A DNA stretch of 64,000 nt from Methanobrevibacter wolinii SH (GCF_000621965.1 NZ_JHWX01000014.1:1-64000); one strand, 5' to 3'. Shown: positions 1 through 9,733, counted from the first letter of the stretch. The notes: generated by a model from the letters alone, not told the origin. Numbers and translations are program-made.

Positions 1-130
1 TTATGTTGTTATTTGATTAGTTATGGTTGGTATGTTAGGATATAATTATGTTGTTATTTGATTAGTTATGGTTGGTATGTTAGGATATAATTATGATGTT
101 ATTTGATTTATCATGGTTGATATATTATAA
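1..130. repeat. 45-bp tandem repeat at window edge
   Basis: Two identical 45-bp units (1-45 and 46-90), each opening TTATGTTGTTATTTGATTAG and ending GGATATAA, are followed by a diverged third unit (91 to about 130). Fragments of the same motif (ATTTGATTTAGTTAAG) reappear at about 170-190, just before the first glycosyltransferase. The array is cut by the window edge, so the copy number is unknown. All frames meet stops, so it does not look like a coding repeat. Confidence 0.9.
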
Positions 131-207
131 TTATTAAGATTAATTATAAATTTATTATGATAATTAATATTATTTGATTTAGTTAAGATTATATGATATG
201 TGATAGT

Positions 208-1173
208 ATGAAAGTTTCAATTATTACTCCTAATTATAATGGAGTTAAATTTCTTAAAGACTTTTTTAATTCATTATTAATTGAAGAAGATTATATTAAA
301 GAAGTAATCATCATTGATAATGCATCAAATGATGGAAGTATAGAATATATTAATAATTTATCTTCTAATTATCCAATTGATATTAAATTAATAAAAAACA
401 CTAGAAATTTAGGTTTTGCAAGTGCTGTTAATCAAGGAATCAAAGTAGCTAAATCTGAATATTTATATTTATTAAATAATGATGTAGAAATTACTAAGGA
501 TACAATTAAAAATCTATTAGTAAAAATCAATTTATCAAATAATATTTTTTCAGTATCATCTAAGATGATTCAGTTTAATAATAGAAATCTTATTGATGAT
601 GCAGGTGATGAATATACAATACTTGCTTATACAAAAAAATCTGGAAATAATCAAGATATAAATAATTATACAGAAACTAGAGAAATATTTTCAAGTTGTG
701 CTGGTGCAGCATTATATAAAAAATCTATTATTGAAGAAATAGAATATTTTGATGATAATTTCTTTGCATATATGGAAGATGTAGATTTAGCATATAGAGC
801 TAAAATCAATGGATATAAAAATTATTTTTCTCCAGATTCAATAGTATATCATATTGGAAGTGGTACTACTGGAAGTCAATATAATGAATTTAAAGTTAAG
901 ATTGCTGCAAGGAATAATATATGGTTAATATATAAGAATTTTCCTATTCCACAGAAGATTGTTAATTTTATATTCTTACTTATTGGATTTACTGTAAAAT
1001 ATTTATATTTTAAAAAGAAAGGTTTTGGTGAAATTTATCTTTCTGGAATTAAAGAGGGTTTAAATTCAAGAAATAATTTAGAAAAAACAAAATTTAAAAG
1101 TAAAAATTGGAAAAATTATTTTAAAATAGAATGGGAATTATTAAAAAATACTTTTTTACTTATTAGAAAATAG
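208..1173 (+). CDS. GT2 family glycosyltransferase
   Basis: Inverting family-2 glycosyltransferase of 321 residues, most like the rhamnosyltransferase (WbbL-like) branch that extends lipid-linked surface glycans from nucleotide sugars on the cytoplasmic face. The GT-A fold is seen as VSIITPNYNG at the N-terminus, NLGFASAVNQG at about 66-76, the metal-binding LLNNDVEI at 88-95 and the acidic MEDVDLAYR at 189-197. A hydrophobic stretch at about 253-270 probably anchors it to the membrane. ATG 208 is preferred over the in-frame ATG 193 because MKVSIITP begins the conserved strand directly. It is followed 110 bp later by a paralogous gene. The acceptor and sugar cannot be told from sequence. Confidence 0.88.
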   Translation: MKVSIITPNYNGVKFLKDFFNSLLIEEDYIKEVIIIDNASNDGSIEYINNLSSNYPIDIKLIKNTRNLGFASAVNQGIKVAKSEYLYLLNNDVEITKDTIKNLLVKINLSNNIFSVSSKMIQFNNRNLIDDAGDEYTILAYTKKSGNNQDINNYTETREIFSSCAGAALYKKSIIEEIEYFDDNFFAYMEDVDLAYRAKINGYKNYFSPDSIVYHIGSGTTGSQYNEFKVKIAARNNIWLIYKNFPIPQKIVNFIFLLIGFTVKYLYFKKKGFGEIYLSGIKEGLNSRNNLEKTKFKSKNWKNYFKIEWELLKNTFLLIRK

Positions 1174-1283
1174 ATTTTAAACTAGATAAATATCTATGAT
1201 AATAAAAATATTATATTACTAGAAATAAATTTTATCATTATATTTTAAAAGTTATTTCTAATATTCTTATTAGGGGTTTTACT

Positions 1284-2144
1284 ATGGATTTATCAATTAT
1301 AATTGTTAATTATAAAACATTTGAGATTACAAAAAATGCAATTAACTCAGTTTTGGATTCTAATATTAATTACAATTATGATATTTATTTAGTAGATAAT
1401 GCATCAAATGATGGAAGTATTGAAAGACTTAAATCATATTATTCTAATGAAGATAGAATTAAATTTATTGTATCTGATATTAATGGAGGATTTGCATATG
1501 CAAATAATCTTGCACTTAGTAAAACCAATAGTGATTATGTACTACTTTTAAATTCAGATACTTTAATTAAAAAAGATACTCTTCAATTATCTATGGATTA
1601 TATAAAATCTCATAATGATGTAGGTGCATTAGGTGTTAAAGTTTTACTTAATGACAATACTTTAGATAAAGCATGTAGACGTAGTTTTCCAAATCCTACT
1701 AATTCTTTCTTTAGACTTTTTCATATTCCAGTTAAAAATGATGATTTAAATAATTATAATTTAGATAATTTAGATGATAATGGAATTTATGATATTGATT
1801 GTTTAACTGGAGCATTTATGTTAATAAATTTTAAAGTCTTAAATAAAATTGGTTTTCTTGATGAAAGTTTTTTTATGTATGGTGAAGATATTGATCTTTG
1901 TTATAGGATTAAAGAAGCAGGATATAAAATAATTTATTATGGTAAAACAAGCATTACTCATTTTAAAGGTTCTAGTAGTAAAAAACAAAAATCAAAATTA
2001 GTATATGAGTTTTATAGAGCGATGTATATATTTTATAGTAAGCATTATACTAAAAAATATAATCATTTATTAAATATTCTAGTTTATATTGGTATAGCTA
2101 TTTTATGTTTTTTAAAATTAATTATTAACTTTTTTAAAAGATAA
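1284..2144 (+). CDS. GT2 family glycosyltransferase (WbbL-like)
   Basis: Second family-2 glycosyltransferase, 286 residues, with LSIIIVNYKT at the N-terminus, DNASNDGS at about 38-45, the nucleotide-sugar/metal motif LLNSDTLI at about 91-98, and FFMYGEDIDLCYR about two thirds along, typical of rhamnosyltransferase-like enzymes. The last about 25 residues are strongly hydrophobic and end in positive charges, so the protein is probably membrane attached. An upstream AGGGG lies close to ATG 1284. It shares the DNASNDGS block and overall plan with the preceding gene, so the pair may add successive sugars to the same glycan. Sugar specificity is unknown. Confidence 0.88.
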   Translation: MDLSIIIVNYKTFEITKNAINSVLDSNINYNYDIYLVDNASNDGSIERLKSYYSNEDRIKFIVSDINGGFAYANNLALSKTNSDYVLLLNSDTLIKKDTLQLSMDYIKSHNDVGALGVKVLLNDNTLDKACRRSFPNPTNSFFRLFHIPVKNDDLNNYNLDNLDDNGIYDIDCLTGAFMLINFKVLNKIGFLDESFFMYGEDIDLCYRIKEAGYKIIYYGKTSITHFKGSSSKKQKSKLVYEFYRAMYIFYSKHYTKKYNHLLNILVYIGIAILCFLKLIINFFKR

Positions 2145-2173
2145 TTAAGTTTATTTTCTTATTTTTTTAAATC

Positions 2174-2269
2174 TGTTGAAATATTATTTTTTATAAAAAT
2201 TTAAACTTATTTAATATTTGAATCAATTAAGAAAGTTTATTTTTAAAAATTTTAAGAATTTCAACAAAG
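2174..2269 (+). repeat. Miniature inverted-repeat element, copy 1
   Basis: About 96 bp beginning TGTTGAAAT and ending ATTTCAACAAAG. The interior TTTTTTATAAAAATTTAAAC and AAGAAAGTTTATT are shared with copies at 24254, 25853 and (inverted) 35769. No open reading frame is inside. It lies between the second glycosyltransferase and the sugar-phosphate transferase. Confidence 0.75.
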
Positions 2270-2442
2270 ATATTTTTTTATTAAATTTATTTCATTTTCA
2301 TGAAGTAAATTATTATAATTTTTAAATTTTAAAAAATTTTAAACAATTTCAAAAAATTAATTAAATATTAATATTTTAATTTATATAATTATATATAATA
2401 TAAAATAATTCATTAGTTTTATAAAACTTAAATAGTGATAAA

Positions 2443-3846
2443 ATGATTAAACAAAATCAAAGATTATTAAATGGTGTATTAGTATTAGCTGATGTTTTTG
2501 TGATTGTTTTTTCATTATTTTGTGCAGCTTTTATAAGATTTAAAACTACTATTTTCGGACCTATTGGTGGTCATTTAGGATATGAATCTTATGCTTTATT
2601 TTTATTAGTAGCTATTTTACCAGTTTATTTGATTTTATATTTTTCATTTGGTTTATATAAACCATTTAGGACTCATAGAAGTATTTTTTCAGAGGCTAAT
2701 GAAATTATAAAAGTTAATATTCTCGCATTTTTTGTTCTTATTACAATATTATTTATTATAAATCAACCAAATTTTTCAAGAATATTAATGTTTTTACTTG
2801 TAGTATTTGCAACAATATTTGGTGTTTTTGAAAGATCATTTGTTAGATTGTTCTTACAACATATTCGTGAAAATGATAAAAATCTTAAACATATTCTTAT
2901 TGTAGGAGATAATGAATTAGCATATAATTTTGAGAAAAAAATTAAAGAAAATAAATATTTAGGTTATAAAATCTCTGGATTTTTAGGAAGAGCTGAAAAT
3001 GTTGGTAAAGATATTGATGGTATTCCTATAATAGGTTCATTTTCTGATTTAGATAAAATCCTTGATAATCATAATTATGATAGAGTTATTCTTGCTATTC
3101 CTTTAAAGTATTATAAACATATTAATGAATTAGTAAATAGTTGTGAAAAATCAGGAATTAAAGCAGAAATTATTCCAGCATATACTGATTATTTCCCTGC
3201 TAAACCATCTGTAGACATGATTGAGGATATTCCAATTATTAATATTAGATATGTTCCTTTAGATGATGCATTTAATAAAACAATTAAAAAAATTTCTGAT
3301 ATTATTGTAGCAGTTATTGCAATTATTATTACTTCTCCAATAATGTTAGCTACAGCTATTGCAATTAAATTAACTTCTCCAGGACCAATTATATTTAAAC
3401 AAACAAGAATTGGTTATCAACAAGAACCTTTTACTATGTATAAGTTTAGAAGTATGAAGGTTCAGAATAAGGATGAAGAGAAATCTGAGTGGACAACACC
3501 TGATGATCCACGTAAAACAAAAGTGGGAGATTTCATTAGAAGAACAAGTATTGATGAGTTACCACAATTTTTTAATGTTTTAAAAGGAGATATGAGTGTT
3601 GTAGGTCCTAGACCTGAAAGACCATATTTTGTAGATCAATTTAAAGAAGAGATTCCTAAATATATGGTTAAACATCAAGTACGTCCTGGTTTAACTGGAT
3701 GGGCTCAAATCCATGGTTGTAGAGGTAATACTTCTATTAAAAAACGTATAAAGTATGATATTGAATATGTAGAAAATTGGCATTTAGGTTTAGACTTAGC
3801 AATAATGATTAAAACAGTCTTAAAAAGTAATTCTAATGCTTATTAA
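2443..3846 (+). CDS. Polyprenyl-phosphate sugar-1-phosphate transferase (WbaP/PssY type)
   Basis: Initiating enzyme for surface polysaccharide: transfers a sugar phosphate from a nucleotide sugar to a polyprenyl phosphate in the membrane. The 467 residues follow the full bacterial plan: about four N-terminal membrane helices (to about 120), a Rossmann-like domain from about 150 (HILIVGDNELAYNF), one more hydrophobic segment near 285-305, then the catalytic domain with SPGPIIFKQTRIGY, MYKFRSM, DELPQFFNVLKGDMSVVGPRPE and the C-terminal RPGLTGWAQIHG. GTGAT precedes ATG 2443. With the two glycosyltransferases upstream it forms a glycan locus. This family is mainly bacterial, so transfer into the lineage is plausible but codon and base use match the neighbours. 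Confidence 0.92.
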   Translation: MIKQNQRLLNGVLVLADVFVIVFSLFCAAFIRFKTTIFGPIGGHLGYESYALFLLVAILPVYLILYFSFGLYKPFRTHRSIFSEANEIIKVNILAFFVLITILFIINQPNFSRILMFLLVVFATIFGVFERSFVRLFLQHIRENDKNLKHILIVGDNELAYNFEKKIKENKYLGYKISGFLGRAENVGKDIDGIPIIGSFSDLDKILDNHNYDRVILAIPLKYYKHINELVNSCEKSGIKAEIIPAYTDYFPAKPSVDMIEDIPIINIRYVPLDDAFNKTIKKISDIIVAVIAIIITSPIMLATAIAIKLTSPGPIIFKQTRIGYQQEPFTMYKFRSMKVQNKDEEKSEWTTPDDPRKTKVGDFIRRTSIDELPQFFNVLKGDMSVVGPRPERPYFVDQFKEEIPKYMVKHQVRPGLTGWAQIHGCRGNTSIKKRIKYDIEYVENWHLGLDLAIMIKTVLKSNSNAY

Positions 3847-4280
3847 TTTTCATTATTCTTATAAAAACTTATTATTTAGAGTTACTTGTAAACTATTATT
3901 TTTAAATTTTAAATTCAAAGGTTTTAAAGAACTTATAAATCATATTGTTTTAATACTTTTTTTTAATTTTATAAAAATATTTAATTTGAAAAATTATTTA
4001 ATTTTCTATAAACTTTTTAATACCTTTAAAATTATTTATTTAGAGGTTTAATTTAAAATATATATACTAAAATTTTTTATTTAAGTTTTAAATTACTAAT
4101 TAGTATCTTATAATACTTTTAGATTAATATTTTTTAATTATTTAATTCTATTAAAATAGGTATATATAAATATAGTTTATATTATAATCTATGAATTACA
4201 TAATTATAATTATAATAAATTATTTTCATATTTTTGTATATTTATAATATTTTTTTATTGTAGGATTTTTAAAAATATTA
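3847..4280. other. Non-coding AT-rich stretch with rpa promoter
   Basis: No credible gene. A 71-codon frame at 3836-4051 is low-complexity, rich in Phe/Leu/Lys, and has no ribosome binding site. A TATA-like TTTATAATA at 4241-4249 would place transcription start near 4270-4275, just before the hairpin at 4282. Confidence 0.5.
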
Positions 4281-4281
4281 G

Positions 4282-4320
4282 TTTTCATATGCTCTCGGGC
4301 TTGTCCTTTATATATGAAAA
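4282..4320 (+). promoter_or_regulatory. 5'-leader hairpin upstream of rpa
   Basis: TTTTCATAT (4282-4290) and ATATGAAAA (4312-4320) form a perfect 9-bp inverted repeat. The 21-nt loop carries GCTCTCGGGCTTGTCC, a GC-rich island in an otherwise AT-rich intergenic region. It lies about 10 nt downstream of the predicted transcription start and 36 nt upstream of the rpa start codon. It could be a leader structure acting on rpa-radA or a small RNA; the function is not known. Confidence 0.45.
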
Positions 4321-4355
4321 TTGAAAGTATTATATAATTTATGTGAGGGTCTGGT

Positions 4356-6731
4356 ATGGACGAAGAAATTCAAAAAGAATATGAAAAAATAAAAGATAAG
4401 ATATCTGAAGAAGATTTTCTTAAGCTTTTAGAAGAAAAAAAGGAGTCTTATGGTGATGTAGATTTTATGGATGATATAGACATTGCACGTTTGATTACTG
4501 GTGAATATATCACTGAATCTGTTGAGTCTAAAACTGATGGTGTTATTAATAAACTTGAAGATTTAGAAGCAGGTCAAGATCATATTAGTGTAATTGGTAA
4601 AGTAATGTCTATATCAAACCAGAAATCATTTAAAACAAGAAAAGGAAATGCTGGAAAACTTTGTAATATTAGTATTGCTGATGATACAGCAAAAATAAGA
4701 GTTACATTTTGGACAAATAATATTCCTTTATTAAACAATTTTAATGAAGGAGATGTTATTCAAATTAATAATGTACAAGTTAAAGAAGGATTTAACAAAA
4801 ATATTGAAATTCAGTTAGAAAATAATGCTACTATACATGTGTTAAATTCTGATGATTATCCAGATTTTCCAGAATATAAAGAAAACATTACTGATATAGG
4901 ATCAATTACTCTTGATGATGATAAAGTTAATATAATTGGGAGAATTGCAAGATTAGGTCGTATAAATACTTTTAATGGCCGTAATGGTGAAGGTAAAGTA
5001 ACTAATATTAAAATTCAAGATGCTACTGGTAGTATACAATACACTTTATGGAATAAAGATGTTGATTTAATTGATACTTTAAATCTTGAACAAGGTGATT
5101 CTGTTAAAATTTTAAATGCTAGTGTAGGAGAAAATAGAGACGAAATCACATTAACCCATAGAAATAGTAGAATTATTAAAGGAGATTTTGACATTCCTGA
5201 AGTTGAAATTTCTCCATTATTAAAAATTGGAGATGCTGAAGAAGTCAACGATGTAACTTTAATTGGTATAGTATCTAGAATTCAAGATGTTATCACTTTT
5301 ACACGTAAAGATGGAAGTGATGGTTTTGTTCGTACTGTTGAGATAACCGATGACACTGGTTCTATTGGAGTAAGTCTTTGGGGTAATGATACTAAATTAG
5401 ACCTTAAAAAAGGAGATATTCTAAAAATCGTTGGAGCTAATATTCAATATGATGATTATTCTTCTTCAGGATATAAAGTAAATACTACATGGGAAACTAG
5501 TATTACAATTAATCCAAAAGAACCTGCAGATTTAATTGAATTTTTAGAAGAAAATTATGCAGGTAGTTTTGGACCAATAAAAATAGAACAAGTTCAAAGC
5601 ATTGATGAAGATGGTGAAGAAGTTGATATCTGTGGTCGTGTAATTACCATTGGAGATACTAGAGAATTCCAAAGGGATGATGGATCTATAGGTAAAGTAA
5701 AATCTGTTGATTTTGCTGATGAAACTGGATTGGTTAGTTTGTCATTATGGGATGAAAAATCTGAAGATGAATTAAATGTAGGTAGTGCTTATTTAATTGA
5801 AAATGCAAGGACTCGTTTAGGAATGTATGATATTCAATTGAATATTGGTAGAACATCAAGAATTATTAAATTAAATGATGAAGAATCTAAATATATTGCT
5901 TCACTTGATACTCTTGAAGAATTAATCTATGAACATAAAAATATTTCAGAATTAGATGAAGATGATCAAAATATTAAAGTTGTTGGAAGAATCTTATCTA
6001 TTAATCCTATAAACAACTTTGTTAAAGCAGATGGTAGTGATGGTTCAGTTAGAAATATTGAAATTGGTGATAATACAGGTTCAATTCGTGTAGCTATATG
6101 GGGTCCTGATCCTGATTTTAAATTTAAAGTATCTGATCCTATTAAAATCATAAATCCACGTTTTAGCTTTAATAATGATGCATTAGAACTAAGTTTAAAT
6201 GGTAATACTGGTATTTCAACTCCTACTGATAAAGAAATAAAAGCTTTACCATCATTTGAAGAATTACAAGATATTATTTATGTATCTAAAACACTTGATT
6301 CAGTTGAAGAGGATGATAAGAACATTAGAATTTCTGGTATGCTTATGAATCTCTCAGCGAATAATCTTTTACTTTCAAAATGTCCTACTTGTAGTAGTAG
6401 ATTAAGTAAAGACGAAGATGGTTATTTCTGTGAATATTGTGGTGAAGAAGTTGATGAACCTAAATATACATTAATGCTTCCAGGTATGATTTCAGATGAA
6501 ACTAGTGAAATGCAAATTACCTTCTTCGGTAAATTAGTAGAAGAACTACTTGAACTTAGTCAAGAAGAAATTGTTGATATTGTTTCAAAAGAAGGAGATA
6601 TAGGTCCTTTAGAAGGTAAAGTTGAAAATCTTGAGGGAATGCAAATTGATTTAATTGCTGATGTAAGATTTAATGAATTTGATGAAGAACTTAGGTTAAA
6701 TCCTAAAAAAATTATTTCTAAATCTTTTTAA
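4356..6731 (+). CDS. rpa: Replication protein A, multi-OB-fold ssDNA-binding protein
   Basis: Archaeal single-stranded DNA-binding protein (RPA) for replication and recombination, 791 residues. The sequence shows five repeated OB-fold units, each with a glycine-rich entry and a signature of the form D-[DE/A]-T-G-S-I-x-V-x-[LF]-W, at roughly residues 80-165, 190-270, 300-375, 420-500 and 540-615. A C-terminal OB domain holds a zinc ribbon (CPTC ... CEYC) at about 680-705. This resembles the long single-chain methanogen RPAs rather than split forms. GTGAGGG lies before ATG 4356. radA starts 36 bp downstream, so the two are probably co-transcribed, joining ssDNA binding to strand exchange. Confidence 0.93.
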   Translation: MDEEIQKEYEKIKDKISEEDFLKLLEEKKESYGDVDFMDDIDIARLITGEYITESVESKTDGVINKLEDLEAGQDHISVIGKVMSISNQKSFKTRKGNAGKLCNISIADDTAKIRVTFWTNNIPLLNNFNEGDVIQINNVQVKEGFNKNIEIQLENNATIHVLNSDDYPDFPEYKENITDIGSITLDDDKVNIIGRIARLGRINTFNGRNGEGKVTNIKIQDATGSIQYTLWNKDVDLIDTLNLEQGDSVKILNASVGENRDEITLTHRNSRIIKGDFDIPEVEISPLLKIGDAEEVNDVTLIGIVSRIQDVITFTRKDGSDGFVRTVEITDDTGSIGVSLWGNDTKLDLKKGDILKIVGANIQYDDYSSSGYKVNTTWETSITINPKEPADLIEFLEENYAGSFGPIKIEQVQSIDEDGEEVDICGRVITIGDTREFQRDDGSIGKVKSVDFADETGLVSLSLWDEKSEDELNVGSAYLIENARTRLGMYDIQLNIGRTSRIIKLNDEESKYIASLDTLEELIYEHKNISELDEDDQNIKVVGRILSINPINNFVKADGSDGSVRNIEIGDNTGSIRVAIWGPDPDFKFKVSDPIKIINPRFSFNNDALELSLNGNTGISTPTDKEIKALPSFEELQDIIYVSKTLDSVEEDDKNIRISGMLMNLSANNLLLSKCPTCSSRLSKDEDGYFCEYCGEEVDEPKYTLMLPGMISDETSEMQITFFGKLVEELLELSQEEIVDIVSKEGDIGPLEGKVENLEGMQIDLIADVRFNEFDEELRLNPKKIISKSF

Positions 6732-6767
6732 ATTATGAATAAAATTTATTATATGTGAGGAATTATT

Positions 6768-7703
6768 ATGGTAGAATTAGAAGATTTACCAAATGTTGGT
6801 GAAAAAACTGCTCAAAAATTAAGAGATGCTGGTTTTGCTGATATGATGAGATTAGCAACAGCTACTGCTAAAGAATTATCTGTTAAAGCTGAAATTGGTG
6901 AAGGTGTTGCAGAAAAAGTCATTGAAGCAGCACGTAAATCTGAAAAAATTGACTTTGAAACAGCTTTTGATGTAATGGAGAGAAGGAAAAATGTTGGTCA
7001 TATTACTGTTGGAAGTCAAGCTTTTGATGATTTAATTGGTGGTGGAGTTGAAACTCAATCAATTACTGAAGTTTTCGGTGAATTTGGATCAGGTAAAAGT
7101 CAAATTTCACATGAACTTGCTGTAACAGTCCAATTACCTGAAGAACAAGGTGGTTTAGATGGTGAATGTGTATATATTGATACAGAAAACACTTTTAGAC
7201 CAGAACGTATTGAACAAATTGCTAATGGTTTTGGATTAGATGTAGAAGAAGTTTTACAAAAAATTCATGTAGCTCGTGCATTTAACTCTTCTCATCAAAT
7301 ATTAATGGCTGATAAAATTAATGAATTAATTCAACAAGGTAATCCTATTAAACTTGTAATTGTAGATTCATTAATGGCTCATTTTAGAGCAGAATATGTT
7401 GGAAGAGAATCTCTTGCAGTAAGACAACAAAAACTTAATCAACATTTACATGTACTTCAACAAATTGCTAATACTTATAATGTTGCTATATTCATTACAA
7501 ACCAAGTACAAGCAAGACCTGATGCTTTCTTTGGAAGTCCAACTAAAGCAACTGGAGGACACGTTTTAGGACATGCATCAACTTATAGAATTTGGCTTAA
7601 AAAAGGTTTAGCAGGTAAAAGAATTGCTAGACTTGTTGATAGTCCTCATTTACCTGAAGGTGAATGTGTATTTAAAATCACTAATGATGGAGTTGTTGAT
7701 TAA
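6768..7703 (+). CDS. radA: DNA repair and recombination protein RadA
   Basis: Archaeal RecA/Rad51 recombinase, which forms filaments on ssDNA and drives homologous strand exchange with ATP. The 311 residues begin with the helix-hairpin-helix domain ([16 protein letters not shown], residues 5-20), then the ATPase core with Walker A GEFGSGKS at about 105-112, Walker [12 protein letters not shown] near 200-210 and the DNA-binding loop region after [11 protein letters not shown]. Length and order are standard. GTGAGGAATT precedes ATG 6768. It lies 36 bp behind rpa, a functional pair in homologous recombination. Confidence 0.97.
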   Translation: MVELEDLPNVGEKTAQKLRDAGFADMMRLATATAKELSVKAEIGEGVAEKVIEAARKSEKIDFETAFDVMERRKNVGHITVGSQAFDDLIGGGVETQSITEVFGEFGSGKSQISHELAVTVQLPEEQGGLDGECVYIDTENTFRPERIEQIANGFGLDVEEVLQKIHVARAFNSSHQILMADKINELIQQGNPIKLVIVDSLMAHFRAEYVGRESLAVRQQKLNQHLHVLQQIANTYNVAIFITNQVQARPDAFFGSPTKATGGHVLGHASTYRIWLKKGLAGKRIARLVDSPHLPEGECVFKITNDGVVD

Positions 7704-7715
7704 ATATTTAATCAT

Positions 7716-7742
7716 GAAATTTTAATTTTTTTTTAAAATTTC
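7716..7742 (+). terminator. Palindromic hairpin after radA
   Basis: GAAATTTTAA (7716-7725), a seven-T loop and TTAAAATTTC (7733-7742) form a perfect 10-bp stem 13 bp after the radA stop codon. The stem is AT-only apart from its base pair, so this is a possible but not certain terminator. Confidence 0.45.
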
Positions 7743-8251
7743 TATACTTTTAGTTTTAAATATTTTTTAATTGTCTAAGATTAAACTTAGTAATATATAT
7801 AATTTTTGTATTTTTATAGGATTTTTTCTATATTTTTGTAAATATTGCTTATTTTTTCTAAATTTTTATAATATTTTTAATATTTTTTAAAAATATTTTT
7901 TTTAATTAATTTCTTTTAAAAATTCTTTATTTTTTATATTTAACTTTTAAATTTATTTATATATATTTATAATTTTTTAAAATCTTATTTTTAATATTTT
8001 ATTTAGTTTAAACTATATTTAAATTATTTAAATGTTATTTTTTCTTATTTTATTTATAAGTTATCTTTATATACTCATAAAATAATATTTAATTATTTAA
8101 CTAAATTTTACTTTTAATATTTTTAGTTAATGTAAATTTATAATTATTATTTAAGCTTTATAAAATTTTATTTTAAAATCTTATATTTCTTGATTTTATC
8201 TATTATTTTTTATAAGCGGTTATTTTTAATTTATTTATAGTTAGTGATAGA
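7743..8251. other. Non-coding stretch upstream of permease gene
   Basis: Over 500 bp of very AT-rich sequence with oligo-T runs after radA and no plausible gene. TTTATAAG around 8208-8215 is a possible TATA box for the permease gene, followed by AGTGAT just before ATG 8252. Confidence 0.4.
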
Positions 8252-9154
8252 ATGAGTCTAATAGAAACATTTATAGTTATTTTAATTATAATCTTTATAG
8301 GTTATATTGCTAAAAGGATTAATCTACTTGAAGTAAATAATGTAGATACCTTAAATAAAATTGTAATTAATATAGCTATGCCATGTTTAGTATTCTCATC
8401 ATTATATACAACAAATACATCTTTATTTCCTAAGTTAGGTATGCTTCCTATTACAAATTTAATTGTTTGTGGATTAATTGCAGCAATTACTTATGGAATT
8501 TTATCTATTAAAAAAATAGATACTAAGAAAAAATGGAGTATTGTTTTAGTTGCTGCTATGGCAAATACAGGGTTCTTTGGTTATCCTTTATGTTTAGGAG
8601 TATTTGGTAATGATGGATTGATTAGAGCTATATTTTATGATGTAGGTACTACAATACTATTTATCTTATTTAACTTCTTATTCATTTTCATATTTGGTGG
8701 TAAACTTAAATCTGTTTTAAAAACAATTGCAACTTTCCCATTATTATGGGCTGTTGTTTTAGGTTTATTATTCAATGTTTTAAATATACAAATAGGTACT
8801 GTTGCTACTAATGTTTTAGATTATCTTAAAGCAGTTACTGTTCCTTTAATCATGTTATCATTAGGTTTATCTATTGATTTCAGAGGACTTAAGAAAAATT
8901 TAAATTGGGCAGCATTCACTTCTGTATTTAAACTTATAGTTGCTCCTATAATAGCAGTATTTGTTTTAAAACTTTTAGGAGTAAGTGGATTTGAATTCCA
9001 AATTGGTGTAATTGAAGCAACTATGCCACCTGCAATGTTAGCTTTAGCTCTTGCAATTAATTATGATCTTGATGTTCATATTGCGTCTGATTGTATTTTT
9101 GTTGATATGATTGTGAGTTTAATAATTTTACCTATTGTTATGTCAATTGTTTAA
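8252..9154 (+). CDS. AEC (auxin efflux carrier) family permease
   Basis: Membrane transporter of the AEC/MleP-type family, 300 residues, with about ten hydrophobic segments arranged as two five-helix halves. The N-terminal IAKRINLLEVNNVDTLNKIV with IAMPCLVFSSL in helix 2, ANTGFFGYPL in mid protein and EATMPPAMLALALA near the C-terminus are the family hallmarks. Known members export or exchange organic acids such as malate; the substrate here cannot be deduced. AGTGAT precedes ATG 8252. It stands alone between non-coding stretches of more than 500 bp, so it is probably monocistronic. Confidence 0.85.
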   Translation: MSLIETFIVILIIIFIGYIAKRINLLEVNNVDTLNKIVINIAMPCLVFSSLYTTNTSLFPKLGMLPITNLIVCGLIAAITYGILSIKKIDTKKKWSIVLVAAMANTGFFGYPLCLGVFGNDGLIRAIFYDVGTTILFILFNFLFIFIFGGKLKSVLKTIATFPLLWAVVLGLLFNVLNIQIGTVATNVLDYLKAVTVPLIMLSLGLSIDFRGLKKNLNWAAFTSVFKLIVAPIIAVFVLKLLGVSGFEFQIGVIEATMPPAMLALALAINYDLDVHIASDCIFVDMIVSLIILPIVMSIV

Positions 9155-9733
9155 AATTTTAATAAAATTTTCAATTATTTAAATCTTATAATAATCTTTA
9201 ATTTAAATTTTAATTATTTAAAATTTATAATTGGGATTTTATAAGTTTTTAATTAATTTATAGTTTGATATTTTTAATTGATTACTTTTTTTGCTCTTAT
9301 TAAATAACTTAAATTTGATAAAATCTATTAGATTTTTAGTGGACTTAATTTAATTAATAATTTTTTTATATTTTATGTGAGATTTAATTATTTTAAATTA
9401 ATAAATTTTCAATAGATACTATTGATTAAAATTCTATTTTTTAAGTTTTTTATTTAATTTTATTTACGTTCTTATTTTATCTTTTATTAAATATTAAGTT
9501 AGTAAAATTATTATTTTATATTTTTATCTTTATTTTTAACTTTAATTTAAATATAATCTTTTAAATACTCTTTATTTATCTTTATTTTTTAAAAATTTTT
9601 TTATTATATAAATACTTTACTTAATTTTAAAAATAGAAAGCTTTATTAATTGCAATGTTAAACATACATTTATCTAAGATTTTAATTTTTATAAAATATT
9701 AGATAATGTCACATACTTGTACAAGGTGATTTA
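9155..9733. promoter_or_regulatory. Long upstream region and leader of hdrA
   Basis: 579 bp without a gene. A TATA-like TTATATAAATA at 9604-9614 predicts transcription start near 9635, giving a leader of about 100 nt. The leader contains TATCTAA (9671-9677) that can pair with TTAGATA (9699-9705), and the perfect palindrome CTTGTACAAG (9716-9725) whose 3' end overlaps the ribosome binding site AAGGTGAT. The remainder shows only oligo-T and oligo-A runs. Confidence 0.5.

Noticed and set aside
1-130. CRISPR array
   Set aside because: The 45-bp units are contiguous with no unique spacers, and no cas genes are present.
3836-4051. 71-codon open frame overlapping the end of the sugar-phosphate transferase gene
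   Set aside because: Low-complexity Phe/Leu/Lys/Asn composition typical of translated AT-rich DNA, no ribosome binding site, no recognisable motif.
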